Assembly: GCF_004522235.1 (NCBI RefSeq)
Contig: NZ_SDLT01000024.1
Span: 1-64,000, forward strand
DNA: 64,000 bases
DNA from: Amycolatopsis nivea
GTDB taxonomy: Bacteria > Actinomycetota > Actinomycetes > Mycobacteriales > Pseudonocardiaceae
Reading direction: 5' to 3'
The position numbers were made by a program, and so were the translations under genes. Below the pieces are notes generated by a model. The model saw only the letters and a program-made list of their open reading frames with translations, searched no databases and was not told where the DNA came from. Of this stretch, positions 9,386 through 17,186 are shown piece by piece (the first letter of the stretch is position 1; each line of letters opens with the position of its first letter).

Positions 9386-9885
9386 TGGGCACCTCCCTTG
9401 ATGTCGTGATCGGAAAGTTCGTTGATCCACAATGGATAGTCGTCGAGATCGTCGCCGCGGAACCCGGTGTCCAGCGCGACGTCGCCGAGCTGCCAGGTGA
9501 TCACCAGCAGCACGTCGGTGCCGGTGACCTTCCCGGCGAGCCGGGAGTCGCGGCGGATCCCGGTGATCGAGGCGCGCGGGATCCAGAAGTCCGGGAGCCC
9601 GCCGCGTTCCACGGCCACCCCGTCCGGGTGCAGCCGCCAGACCGCGCCGGACCGCGGGCCCGCGCCGCGCGTGACGATGCGGTCCTGCCAGTTGCCCGCG
9701 GTCGTGGTGCCCACGTACACGCCCGTCGATTCCAACTGGAACTCGCCGGCGTCGGCCGGGATTTCCGGGAACGGGGCGATCCGCGCGCTCTGCGAACGCG
9801 CCTTGCGCCGCCAGCCCATCCACATGCCCCACAGGCACAGCAGGAAGAACGCGACGATCCCCAGCGTCAGCAGCAACCGCTCCAT
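9382..9885 (-). CDS. Membrane-anchored PH-like protein of the pyr operon
   Basis: A 167-aa protein with one N-terminal transmembrane segment (LLLTLGIVAFFLLCLWGMWM), a short basic stretch, and a soluble domain of predicted beta strands (GVYVGTTTAGNWQDRIV, VLLVITWQLGDVALDTGF). Function is unknown. In Mycobacterium an equivalent membrane protein (Rv1382) sits at the same place between pyrC and carA, so the position is conserved. The ATG shares one base with the pyrC stop and the stop shares GTGA with carA, so it is co-translated with the pathway enzymes. The PH-like assignment is an inference from the strand pattern. Confidence 0.85.
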   Translation of the reverse strand: MERLLLTLGIVAFFLLCLWGMWMGWRRKARSQSARIAPFPEIPADAGEFQLESTGVYVGTTTAGNWQDRIVTRGAGPRSGAVWRLHPDGVAVERGGLPDFWIPRASITGIRRDSRLAGKVTGTDVLLVITWQLGDVALDTGFRGDDLDDYPLWINELSDHDIKGGAQ

Positions 9886-11171
9886 CAGCAGATCTTCCCC
9901 TCGCGCGCGGTGATCCGCCCGCGCAGCAGGGTCGCCGTCACCACGCCGGGCAACCGCATTCCCTCGTACGGGGTGTTGGCCGCGATGCTGGCCAGTTCGG
10001 CCCCGCGCACGGTCCATTCGGCGTCCGGGTCGACCAGCGTCAGGTTCGCCGGTTCGCCCGCTTCGATCGGACGGCCGTGCCCGGACAGGTTCCCGATCTC
10101 CGCGGGCCGCTCGCTCATCACCCGGGCGACGCCGCGCCAGTCGAGCAGGCCGGTCTTGACCATCGTCTCGACGACCACCGACAGCGCGGTCTGCAGGCCG
10201 AGCATGCCGGGCCGGGCCGCCGCCCACTCGGTGTCCTTGTCCTGCACCGCGTGCGGCGCGTGGTCGGTGGCGACGCAGTCCACGACGCCCTCGGCCAGCG
10301 CGGCGCGCAGCTTCTCCGCGTCGCCACCGGTGCGCAGCGGCGGGTTGACCTTGTTGACCGGGTCGTAGGTCTCCAGCCGGTCGTCGGTCAGCAGCAGGTG
10401 GTGCGGCGTGACCTCGGCCGACACCTTCGTGCCGCGTTCCTTCGCCCAGCGCAGGACGTCGACCGTGCCCGCGGTGGAGACGTGGCAGACGTGCAGCCGC
10501 GCGTTCGCGTGCAGCGCCAGCAGGCAGTCGCGCGCGACGATCGATTCCTCCGCCGACGCCGGCCAGCCCGCGTAGCCCAGCCGCGACGCCTGCTCGCCCT
10601 CGTGCGCCTGCGCGCCGACGGTGAGCCGCGGTTCTTCGGCGTGCTGGGCGATCACCGCGTCGAGCGCGGTCGAGTACTCCAGCGCGCGGCGCATCAGCAG
10701 CGGGTCCGCGACGCACACGCCGTCGTCGGAGAAGACGCGCACGGCCGCGGTGCCCTTGGCCATCGTGCCCAGTTCGGCGAGCTTCTCGCCCTTGAGCCCG
10801 ACGGTGACCGCGCCGACCGGGTGGACGTCGACCAGGCCGACCTCCTGCCCGCGCCGCCACACGTGGTCGGTGACGAGCGAGTTGTCGGCGACCGGATCGG
10901 TGTTGGCCATGGCGAACACGGCGGTGTAGCCGCCGAGCGCGGCCGCGGCGGATCCGCTGTCGATGGTCTCGGTGTCTTCGCGGCCCGGCTCGCGCAGGTG
11001 CGTGTGCAGGTCGACGAACCCGGGCAGCAGGACCTGGCCCTCGGCGTCGAGCACCTCGGCGCCTTCGGGAACGTCCACCTCGCCGATCGCGGCGATCACG
11101 CCGTCCTCGACCAGGACGTCCACCGGCTCGCCCTCGCCGTACGGGCGGGCACCCTTGATCACGATGCTCAC
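9885..11171 (-). CDS. pyrC: Dihydroorotase
   Basis: Closes N-carbamoyl-aspartate to dihydroorotate. It is the multifunctional/class I type: metal motif VDLHTHLREPG (HxH), the HVSTAG histidine, and the catalytic Asp in CVATDHAPH. 428 aa is normal. The GTG start overlaps the pyrB stop by four bases. Its neighbours encode the two enzymes before it in the pathway, aspartate transcarbamoylase and carbamoyl-phosphate synthase. Confidence 0.97.
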   Translation of the reverse strand: MSIVIKGARPYGEGEPVDVLVEDGVIAAIGEVDVPEGAEVLDAEGQVLLPGFVDLHTHLREPGREDTETIDSGSAAAALGGYTAVFAMANTDPVADNSLVTDHVWRRGQEVGLVDVHPVGAVTVGLKGEKLAELGTMAKGTAAVRVFSDDGVCVADPLLMRRALEYSTALDAVIAQHAEEPRLTVGAQAHEGEQASRLGYAGWPASAEESIVARDCLLALHANARLHVCHVSTAGTVDVLRWAKERGTKVSAEVTPHHLLLTDDRLETYDPVNKVNPPLRTGGDAEKLRAALAEGVVDCVATDHAPHAVQDKDTEWAAARPGMLGLQTALSVVVETMVKTGLLDWRGVARVMSERPAEIGNLSGHGRPIEAGEPANLTLVDPDAEWTVRGAELASIAANTPYEGMRLPGVVTATLLRGRITAREGKIC

Positions 11172-12100
11172 GCGGCAGCTCCTTCACTGGCCAGCAGGTG
11201 GTAGAGGACCGCCATGCGCACGTGGACGCCGTTGCGGACCTGTTCGGTAATGGCTGAGGACGGGGAATCCGCGACCGCGGAGGCGATCTCCATGCCGCGC
11301 AGCATCGGGCCGGGGTGCAGCACGACGGCGTGGTCCGGCAGCAGCGCCTGGCGGCGCTCGGAAAGCCCGTAGGAGATCGAATACTCACGCGCGGACGGGA
11401 AGAACCCGCCGTGCATCCGTTCCGCTTGGACGCGCAGCATCATCACCGCGTCGACCGCGGGCAACTCGGCGTCGAGGTCGTGCGACACGGTGACCGGCAG
11501 CTTTTCGACGCCGACCGGCAGCAGCGTCGGCGGCGCGACGAGCACCACCTCCGCGCCGAGCGTGCTGAGCAGGTGGATGTTCGAGCGCGCGACCCGGCTG
11601 TGCAGGACGTCGCCGACGATCGCGATCCGCCGGTCCTTCAGGGAACCGAGACGTTCGCGCAGCGTCGCCGCGTCCAGCAGCGCCTGGGTGGGGTGCTCGT
11701 GCATGCCGTCGCCCGCGTTGACCACCGCGGTGCCCGGTCCGGCGAGCCAGCCCGACAGCCGGTGCGCGGCCCCCGAGGCGGGGTGCCGGATGATCACGCA
11801 GTCGGCGCCCGCGGCGGCCAGCGTGAGCGCGGTGTCCCGCAGCGATTCGCCCTTGTTCACCGAGGAACTGGACGCCGAGACGTTGATCACGTCCGCGCTC
11901 ATCCACTTCCCGGCGATCTCGAACGACACCCGGGTGCGCGTCGAGTTTTCGTAGAACAGCGTGATCACGGTGCGGCCGCGCAGCGTCGGCAGCTTCTTGA
12001 CCTCGCGGCCGAGCAGCGTGTGCTTCAGCTCGTCGGCGGTGTCGAGCACGGCGGTCGCGGTGTCCGCGTCGAGCCCGTCGGTGGCGAGCAGGTGCTTCAC
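11168..12100 (-). CDS. pyrB: Aspartate carbamoyltransferase catalytic subunit
   Basis: Joins carbamoyl phosphate and aspartate. The carbamoyl-phosphate motif FYENSTRTRVSFE is intact, followed by SSSVNKGESLRDT, HPTQALLDA and LHPGPMLRG. The GTG start at 12100 overlaps the pyrR stop (GTGA) and gives 310 aa, the usual length; readings that begin further upstream only translate pyrR in another frame. No separate regulatory subunit (pyrI) is present, as usual in this group. Confidence 0.97.
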   Translation of the reverse strand: MKHLLATDGLDADTATAVLDTADELKHTLLGREVKKLPTLRGRTVITLFYENSTRTRVSFEIAGKWMSADVINVSASSSSVNKGESLRDTALTLAAAGADCVIIRHPASGAAHRLSGWLAGPGTAVVNAGDGMHEHPTQALLDAATLRERLGSLKDRRIAIVGDVLHSRVARSNIHLLSTLGAEVVLVAPPTLLPVGVEKLPVTVSHDLDAELPAVDAVMMLRVQAERMHGGFFPSAREYSISYGLSERRQALLPDHAVVLHPGPMLRGMEIASAVADSPSSAITEQVRNGVHVRMAVLYHLLASEGAAA

Positions 12101-12693
12101 CGGGTTTCTCCTTCCGGCGCGCGCAGCAGCACCGCGTCCCGGCCGTCGGTTTCGGACAGCAGCACGGAGACGCCTTCGGCGCGCGCGGTGGGCACGTTCT
12201 TGCCGACGTAGTCGGCGCGGATCGGCAGCTCGCGGTGGCCGCGGTCGACGAGCACGGCGAGCTGGACGGCACGCGGGCGGCCGTGGTCGCGCAGGGCGTC
12301 GAGGGCGGCGCGGATGGTGCGGCCGGAGAACAGGACGTCGTCGACGAGGATGACGACCCGGTTGTCGATCCCGCCCGGCGGCAGCTGCGTCTGCTCGAGC
12401 GCGCGCGGCGGACGGCGGCGGAGATCGTCGCGGTAGAGGGTGACGTCGAGGGCGCCGTGCGGCGGCTCGGCCCCGGCGAACTCGCCGATCTTCCCGGCGA
12501 GGCGCGCGGCGAGCGGAGTGCCGCGGGTGGGGATGCCGAGCAGCACCGGGTACTGCTCCGGCGGACCGGCTCCGAGAGCGGTCTTCTCGATGACCTGGTG
12601 GGCCATCCTCGCGATCGTGCGCGCGACATCGCCGGCAGAAAGCAGCTCGCGCTCTCCCGCCGGCTCCGCCGCGCCACGCGGACGTGACGACAA
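12097..12693 (-). CDS. pyrR: Bifunctional pyr regulator / uracil phosphoribosyltransferase
   Basis: RNA-binding regulator of pyr genes that also has uracil phosphoribosyltransferase activity. The PRPP loop VVILVDDVLFSGRTIRAALD and the dimer-forming GIPTRGTPLAARLA segments are typical. The start is the TTG at 12693: an AAGGAGG ribosome site lies six bases upstream and the resulting 198 aa fits the family. Longer readings have no site and an arginine-rich tail. A PyrR-type RNA loop lies right in front of this site, so the gene probably controls its own translation and that of the coupled genes behind it. Confidence 0.95.
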   Translation of the reverse strand: MSSRPRGAAEPAGERELLSAGDVARTIARMAHQVIEKTALGAGPPEQYPVLLGIPTRGTPLAARLAGKIGEFAGAEPPHGALDVTLYRDDLRRRPPRALEQTQLPPGGIDNRVVILVDDVLFSGRTIRAALDALRDHGRPRAVQLAVLVDRGHRELPIRADYVGKNVPTARAEGVSVLLSETDGRDAVLLRAPEGETR

Positions 12694-12696
12694 GGC

Positions 12697-12737
12697 GGAC
12701 CTCCTTCCCCGCCTCTCTGGACGGGTCCTTAAAGGAC
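12697..12737 (-). promoter_or_regulatory. PyrR-binding RNA hairpin in the pyr leader
   Basis: Read on the minus strand, the leader holds TCCAGAGAGGC, the conserved PyrR-binding loop known from Bacillus and mycobacteria. It is closed by a CCG/CGG stem and an outer GGAC/GTCC stem. The outer arm touches the pyrR ribosome site (12699-12706), so the closed form would hide it. An upstream palindrome GTCCTTTAAGGAC (12725-12737) competes for the same GGAC arm. This fits translational repression when UMP is high; the switch itself is inferred. Confidence 0.85.
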
Positions 12738-12872
12738 GTCGGCAACCGGCTGCTGCCGGAAACCGCACCGACAGTAGCAGGACCGGTCAATCAGTCTTCC
12801 GGGTGGTACGCGCACGGCCGCCACCTGCGCGGACCGACCTTCTGCTTGACCTGGTGACAACTATGCGTAACC

Positions 12873-12887
12873 ATTACTCTGAGTATT
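12873..12887. promoter_or_regulatory. BldD box upstream of bldD
   Basis: ATTACTCTGAGTATT matches 14 of 15 positions of the known BldD consensus (nTnACnCwGnGTnAn). It lies 68 bases before the bldD ATG, in the promoter region shared with the divergent pyr operon, so autoregulation as in Streptomyces is likely. Confidence 0.75.
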
Positions 12888-12954
12888 CGACTCGAGGAGT
12901 CCCCGGCTCCGGTCCTCCCGGCCGGGCAGGGGCGATGAAACGGAGAACCACCAG

Positions 12955-13443
12955 ATGGGCGATTACGCCAAGGCGCTCGGGGCCAAGCTCCGCGGGATCC
13001 GCCAGCAGCAAGGCCTGTCCCTGCACGGGGTCGAGCAGAAGTCCGGCGGACGCTGGAAGGCCGTCGTGGTCGGCTCGTACGAGCGCGGCGACCGGGCGGT
13101 CACCGTCCAGAAGCTGGCCGAGCTGGCGGACTTCTACGGCGTGCCGGTGGTCGAACTGCTGCCGGAGGGCCGGGTCCCCTCGGGAGCCGAGCCCGCCACG
13201 AAGATCGTGATCAACCTGGAGCGGCTCCAGCAGCTCCCCGCGGAGAAGGTCGGCCCGCTCGCCCGGTACGCGGCGACGATCCAGAGCCAGCGCGGCGACT
13301 ACAACGGCAAGGTGCTCTCCATCCGCACCGAGGACCTGCGCTCGCTCGCCATCATCTACGACATGACCCCCGGCGAGCTGACCGAGCAGCTCATCGACTG
13401 GGGCGTCCTCCCGCCGGAAGCCCGCCCGTCCAAAGAGGACTGA
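12955..13443 (+). CDS. bldD: Developmental regulator BldD
   Basis: Transcription factor that represses sporulation genes during vegetative growth when bound to cyclic di-GMP. The N-terminal 70 residues are an HTH_3 domain (GAKLRGIRQQQGLSLHGVEQ, GSYERGDRAVTVQKL). The C-terminal domain carries the c-di-GMP signature RGD-x8-RxxD (RGD...RTED in the segment ending SIRTED). 162 aa, as in other actinomycetes. A GGAG site precedes the ATG. The gene is divergent from the pyr operon and has a BldD box in its promoter. Confidence 0.97.
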   Translation: MGDYAKALGAKLRGIRQQQGLSLHGVEQKSGGRWKAVVVGSYERGDRAVTVQKLAELADFYGVPVVELLPEGRVPSGAEPATKIVINLERLQQLPAEKVGPLARYAATIQSQRGDYNGKVLSIRTEDLRSLAIIYDMTPGELTEQLIDWGVLPPEARPSKED

Positions 13444-13473
13444 GCACTGATGGCGGCAACGGCCGTGCACGAC

Positions 13474-13516
13474 GCGGCGGGCTTCCCGCACCCGGGGAAC
13501 CGGGAACGCCCGCCGC
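13474..13516 (+). terminator. Hairpin terminator after bldD
   Basis: GCGGCGGGC and GCCCGCCGC pair, with an inner TTCCCG/CGGGAA stem, about 30 bases past the bldD stop. No T-run follows. A factor-independent stop of the kind common in actinomycetes is the simplest reading. Confidence 0.6.
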
Positions 13517-14283
13517 GCTTCGGGTGAGGCTCCGACCGCCGCGGTTCCGCGCTGCCCGGCCGGGCCTCGGGCGATCCGGGGTGCCCGCGACCGTTGACCT
13601 GCTGTGTTCCGCTCTTCGGCAAACGCCGTAATTGCCCACGTTTTCCGTGTTGAGAACCCGGATTCGTTCCGGATTCCGGCGCATTTCCGCTTCGCACCGC
13701 AGCGCCGCCCAGGACTTTTCCTCGCGGCCGCTCCCCAGCTCCGAGCTTCGGACGCCCGAGCGGATTCCCTTGCCTGGCTTGCGGTTTCGCGCCGATCGCT
13801 TGCCCGCCGCCGCGAACCTGAATCGCCGAGACCAAGCAGTGAGGTAATTCCGCGCTGAGCATTTCGCCCGCTCGCGACCGGTTTTCCGCCCCAGACACGC
13901 TCTCCCGGCATCGGCGGCTGTCCGGTCCCGCTGCTTTCCCGCCCGCGACATTCCTGCTCCGGGCAGCGGTTCCCGCTCCCCCGCCCGGAAACCGTTGCCC
14001 CGTCGCGGTTTCCCCGGCAGCATGCGCGGCACCGCTCCGGCGGGTTGCTCACTCACCGCAGCGAATCCGGAAGACCGCCGCCCCGGCTCGCCGCGCGCCC
14101 GCCCGGATTCTGCCGCCGCGAAGGGCGCCCGCCGACCGGTTCTGATTCCGCTCGGTGATCAATTTTCTCCCGGACGCCCCTCGCGCCGGCCGCCGCGGTC
14201 CGGCGGTGACCCGATCAGGCAGCGGCCAATCAGGTGGCCGCTTTCCCCCAGCCGGGTTACCTCCGACTACCGAGCCGCGAGGG
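13517..14283. other. Gene-poor convergent intergenic region
   Basis: About 770 bases between the bldD terminator and the nusB stop. Open frames exist on the minus strand because of the GC content, but their translations are arginine- and glycine-rich, lack ribosome sites and resemble nothing. The DNA is noticeably rich in TTCCGG, TTCCGC and TTGCC words and less strongly GC-biased than neighbouring genes. I see no RNA gene fold or promoter that I can defend. Confidence 0.55.
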
Positions 14284-14742
14284 CTACAGGACCGCGCGCA
14301 GCCGGTCGGCGATCGTGCCGATGCGGCCGAGGACGCCGTTGATGAACCGCGGCGAGTCGTCCGTCGAAAGTTCCTTCGCGAGGCCGACCGCTTCGTCGAT
14401 CGCGACCGCGTCGGGGACGTCGCCCGACCACAGCATCTCGTACACGCCGACGCGCAGGACCGCCAAGTCCACCGGCGGCATCCGCTCGAGGGTCCAGCCC
14501 TGCGAGTGTTCCGCGAGAAGTTCGTCGATCCGCTCGCGGTGGGCCGTGACGCCCTCCACGACGGTGATCGTGTAGTCCGCGACCGGGTCGACCTCGACCG
14601 CGCCGACCCGGTCGGCCAGCAGCGTGACCGCGTCGGCGGACCGCTGGGCGGCCTCGTACAACATCTCGACCGCGCGCCGGCGCGCCTGCCGCCTGCTGAT
14701 CGCGCCGCCGCGGTTCGGGTGCGGGGGAAGCTTGTCCGCCAT
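14284..14742 (-). CDS. nusB: Transcription antitermination factor NusB
   Basis: Binds boxA RNA with NusE (S10) and supports antitermination of rRNA transcription. The 152-aa all-helical protein shows the family segments RRQARRRAVEMLYEA, LAVLRVGVYEMLW, AIDEAVGLAKEL and FINGVLGRI. The ATG at 14742 shares one base with the efp stop (TGATG). Order nusB-efp-pepQ equals that in Mycobacterium (Rv2533c-Rv2535c). Confidence 0.96.
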   Translation of the reverse strand: MADKLPPHPNRGGAISRRQARRRAVEMLYEAAQRSADAVTLLADRVGAVEVDPVADYTITVVEGVTAHRERIDELLAEHSQGWTLERMPPVDLAVLRVGVYEMLWSGDVPDAVAIDEAVGLAKELSTDDSPRFINGVLGRIGTIADRLRAVL

Positions 14743-15305
14743 CAGCTGGAGACGCGGCCGAGGTAACGGCCGTCGCGGGTGTCGACCTTGATCTTCTCGC
14801 CGGTCGTGAGGAACAGCGGGACCTGGATCTCCGCGCCGGTCTCGAGCGTCGCCGGCTTGGTGCCGCCGGTGGAGCGGTCGCCCTGCAGGCCCGGGTCGGT
14901 GTGCTGGACGACCAGCTCGACCGAGGTCGGCAGCTCGACGTACAGCGGCTCGCTCTCGTGCACCGCGACCTGGACCTCGGTGTTCTCGAGCATGTAGTTC
15001 GCGTTGTCGCCGACGGTCTCGGCGGGCACGGTGATCTGGTCGTAGGTGTCGCCGTCCATGAAGACGAAGTCCGCGCCGTCCTTGTACAGGTACGTCATGT
15101 TCCGGCGGTCCACCGTGGCCGTCTCGACCTTCGTGCCCGCGTTGAAGGTCTTGTCGACGACCTTGCCGGTCAGCACGTGCTTGAGCGTGGTGCGCACGAA
15201 CGCACCGCCCTTGCCCGGCTTGACGTGCTGGAACGCGGTGACGCTCCACAGCTGGCCGTCCAGCTTGAGGACGAGTCCGTTCTTCAGGTCGTTGGTGGTG
15301 GCCAC
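14742..15305 (-). CDS. efp: Elongation factor P
   Basis: Rescues ribosomes stalled at polyproline stretches. 187 aa with the three beta-barrel domains: KOW-like N-terminus (DLKNGLVLKLDGQLW), the loop that reaches the peptidyl-transferase centre (HVKPGKGGAFVRTTLK, with a Lys at the modified position) and the C-terminal OB domain ending TRDGRYLGRVSS. Translationally coupled to nusB. The long proline-rich tracts in MltG and the prepilin peptidase nearby are the sort of sequence that needs this factor. Confidence 0.97.
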   Translation of the reverse strand: MATTNDLKNGLVLKLDGQLWSVTAFQHVKPGKGGAFVRTTLKHVLTGKVVDKTFNAGTKVETATVDRRNMTYLYKDGADFVFMDGDTYDQITVPAETVGDNANYMLENTEVQVAVHESEPLYVELPTSVELVVQHTDPGLQGDRSTGGTKPATLETGAEIQVPLFLTTGEKIKVDTRDGRYLGRVSS

Positions 15306-15348
15306 GAGTCTTCAGGTCTCCTGTGTTCGATCTCTTCGGCCGCGGCCG

Positions 15349-16440
15349 TCAGACGGCCACGAGGTCCTTGGTGCTCAGGGTGAGGAGTTCGGGTCCGGAG
15401 TCCCGCACGACGAGCGTGTCCTCGATGCGCACGCCACCGCGCCCCGCGAGGTACACGCCGGGCTCGACGGTGACCGCCATACCGGCGGACAGTGTACCGA
15501 CGCCCGCTGCGGCGAGACTCGGTGCCTCATGCACTTCCAGCCCGACGCCGTGCCCGAGACCGTGCGCGAACTGCTCGCCGTACCCCGCGTCGGCGATCAC
15601 CGAGCGGGCCGCGGCGTCCACTTCGGACACCACAGCGCCGGGCTGGACGGCCTCGCAGCCCGCCGCCTGCGCGCGGTGCACCAGGTCGTAGATCTCGCGC
15701 TGCCAGTCCGCGGGTTCGCCGATGACGACCATGCGGGTCATGTCCGAGTGGTAGCCGTCGACGGTGGCGCCGAAGTCGAATTTCACGAAGTCGCCGCGGT
15801 TCAGTTCGGCCCCGGTCGGGCGGTGGTGCGGAATCGCCGAGTTCGGCCCGGCGGCGACGATGGATTCGAAGGAGATCCCGGACGAACCGTGCTCCAGCAT
15901 CCGGTTCTCCAGGTCGCGGGCCACTTCCAGTTCGGTCCGGCCCGGCCGCACTCCCCCGGCCTCGATCAGGGCGGCGAGCGCGCGGTCGGCGGCGGCGCAC
16001 GCGGCGCGCAGGGCGGCGACCTCGACCTCGTCCTTGACCACTCGCAGCTGCTCGACCAGGCCCGGCGTGCGGACCAGTTCGACCCGGTCGAAGCGCACCT
16101 TGAGGTTCTCGTGCTCCTCGACGCTCACGTGCTGGCTCTCGAACCCGGTCCGGCCGTAGCCCTGCTCCGCGGCGTGCACCGCGAGCGCGCGGGCGCTGGC
16201 GCGGTCGAGCACGCGCTCCAGGTCGGGCACCTCCGACTCCGACTGGGTCGTGTAGCGCCCGTCGGTGCAGAACAGGGTCTTCGCGTCGCCTGCCGCGTGC
16301 AGCAGCAGCGCGGCGTTCGACCCGGTGAACCCGGTCAGGTAGCGGATGTTGAGCAGATCGGTGACCAGCAGCGCGTCGACCCCGTTCTCGTGGAGCAGGG
16401 CGGCGAGCGCGGCGCGGCGGCGAGCGTGGATTTCCGGCAC
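15349..16440 (-). CDS. pepQ: Xaa-Pro dipeptidase/aminopeptidase
   Basis: Metallopeptidase of family M24 that cleaves X-Pro bonds. The N-terminal creatinase-like domain (residues 1-130) is followed by the pita-bread catalytic domain with its metal ligands in KFDFGATVDGYHSDMTR (two Asp), HGLGHGVGLEVHE (His), VEPGVYL (Glu) and VRIEDTLVV (Glu). 363 aa. It lies 43 bases upstream of efp, with no overlap, as in Mycobacterium (Rv2535c). Confidence 0.93.
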   Translation of the reverse strand: MPEIHARRRAALAALLHENGVDALLVTDLLNIRYLTGFTGSNAALLLHAAGDAKTLFCTDGRYTTQSESEVPDLERVLDRASARALAVHAAEQGYGRTGFESQHVSVEEHENLKVRFDRVELVRTPGLVEQLRVVKDEVEVAALRAACAAADRALAALIEAGGVRPGRTELEVARDLENRMLEHGSSGISFESIVAAGPNSAIPHHRPTGAELNRGDFVKFDFGATVDGYHSDMTRMVVIGEPADWQREIYDLVHRAQAAGCEAVQPGAVVSEVDAAARSVIADAGYGEQFAHGLGHGVGLEVHEAPSLAAAGVGTLSAGMAVTVEPGVYLAGRGGVRIEDTLVVRDSGPELLTLSTKDLVAV

Positions 16441-16568
16441 GCGACCAGCTTAACCAGCGGCTTCCGACCCCTGTTCGGGCACGGTTTCAGCGCGGCTCCG
16501 GCACGGTTCCGGCGCGGCGGGGAGGACGGCCTACTGGCGGTTAACTTCGGCGCGCCTACACTCCGTCC

Positions 16569-17186
16569 ATGCTGGGTGCCTGGTTGACGCGCGGGCTGGT
16601 CATGGCGGTCGTGCACGCCGCCGCGATGACGCTGCTCGCCAAGTGGTCCGTGTTCCACCCGACCGGCCAGACGCTGTTCACGTCGCTCGCCATCGCCGTG
16701 CTGGTCGGCGTGGCGGCGCTGTGGAGCGCGATCGACGGCTGGCGCGGCCTGCGCGACAGAGGGCGCGCGTGGTTCATCGCCTCCCTGGTCGCGGGCGTGT
16801 GCTCGGGCATCCTGTACGTGATCGGGCGGGCGATTTTCGTCGACCAGACCGGGGTTTCCGAGCTGGGAGCCGCGCTCACCGGCGGGGCGGCGTTCTCCGC
16901 GCTGCTGGTGCTGGTGCCCGCCGGGCTGGGATTGTTCGTCGGCGGCCGGATCCGGCGTCCGGCCGAGGATGCCGATGCCGACTCCGAGCCGGAGCCCGAC
17001 GACGAGGACGAGGACGGCACCGGCAGCCGTTCCGGCGAACTCGAACTCCCGCCGAGCCCGGCCCCGCGGGAGGAGAAGCCGCCGGCCGAGAAGCCGAAGC
17101 CGTCTCCGGTCAGCCGCCAAGCGGCAAACCGCGCGCGGCGCCGTCCCACTGTTGCGGGTCGATCTCCTGCACCCCGGAACCGTTGA
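16569..17186 (+). CDS. Four-helix membrane protein (B-4DMT type)
   Basis: 205 aa with four predicted transmembrane helices in the first 120 residues (for example VMAVVHAAAMTLLA and FTSLAIAVLVGVAALW), then an acidic, proline-rich cytoplasmic tail (DADADSEPEPDDEDEDG, PSPAPREEKPPAEKP). It matches the placement and build of the mycobacterial Rv2536 family, described as a small bacterial four-helix transporter-like group; substrate unknown. The last 77 bases overlap the end of the convergent lipoprotein gene. Confidence 0.8.
   Translation: MLGAWLTRGLVMAVVHAAAMTLLAKWSVFHPTGQTLFTSLAIAVLVGVAALWSAIDGWRGLRDRGRAWFIASLVAGVCSGILYVIGRAIFVDQTGVSELGAALTGGAAFSALLVLVPAGLGLFVGGRIRRPAEDADADSEPEPDDEDEDGTGSRSGELELPPSPAPREEKPPAEKPKPSPVSRQAANRARRRPTVAGRSPAPRNR

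Noticed and set aside
13391..14056. Minus-strand frame of 221 codons downstream of bldD
   Set aside because: No ribosome site, Arg/Gly/Ser-rich translation, overlaps the bldD 3' end and terminator; treated as non-coding.
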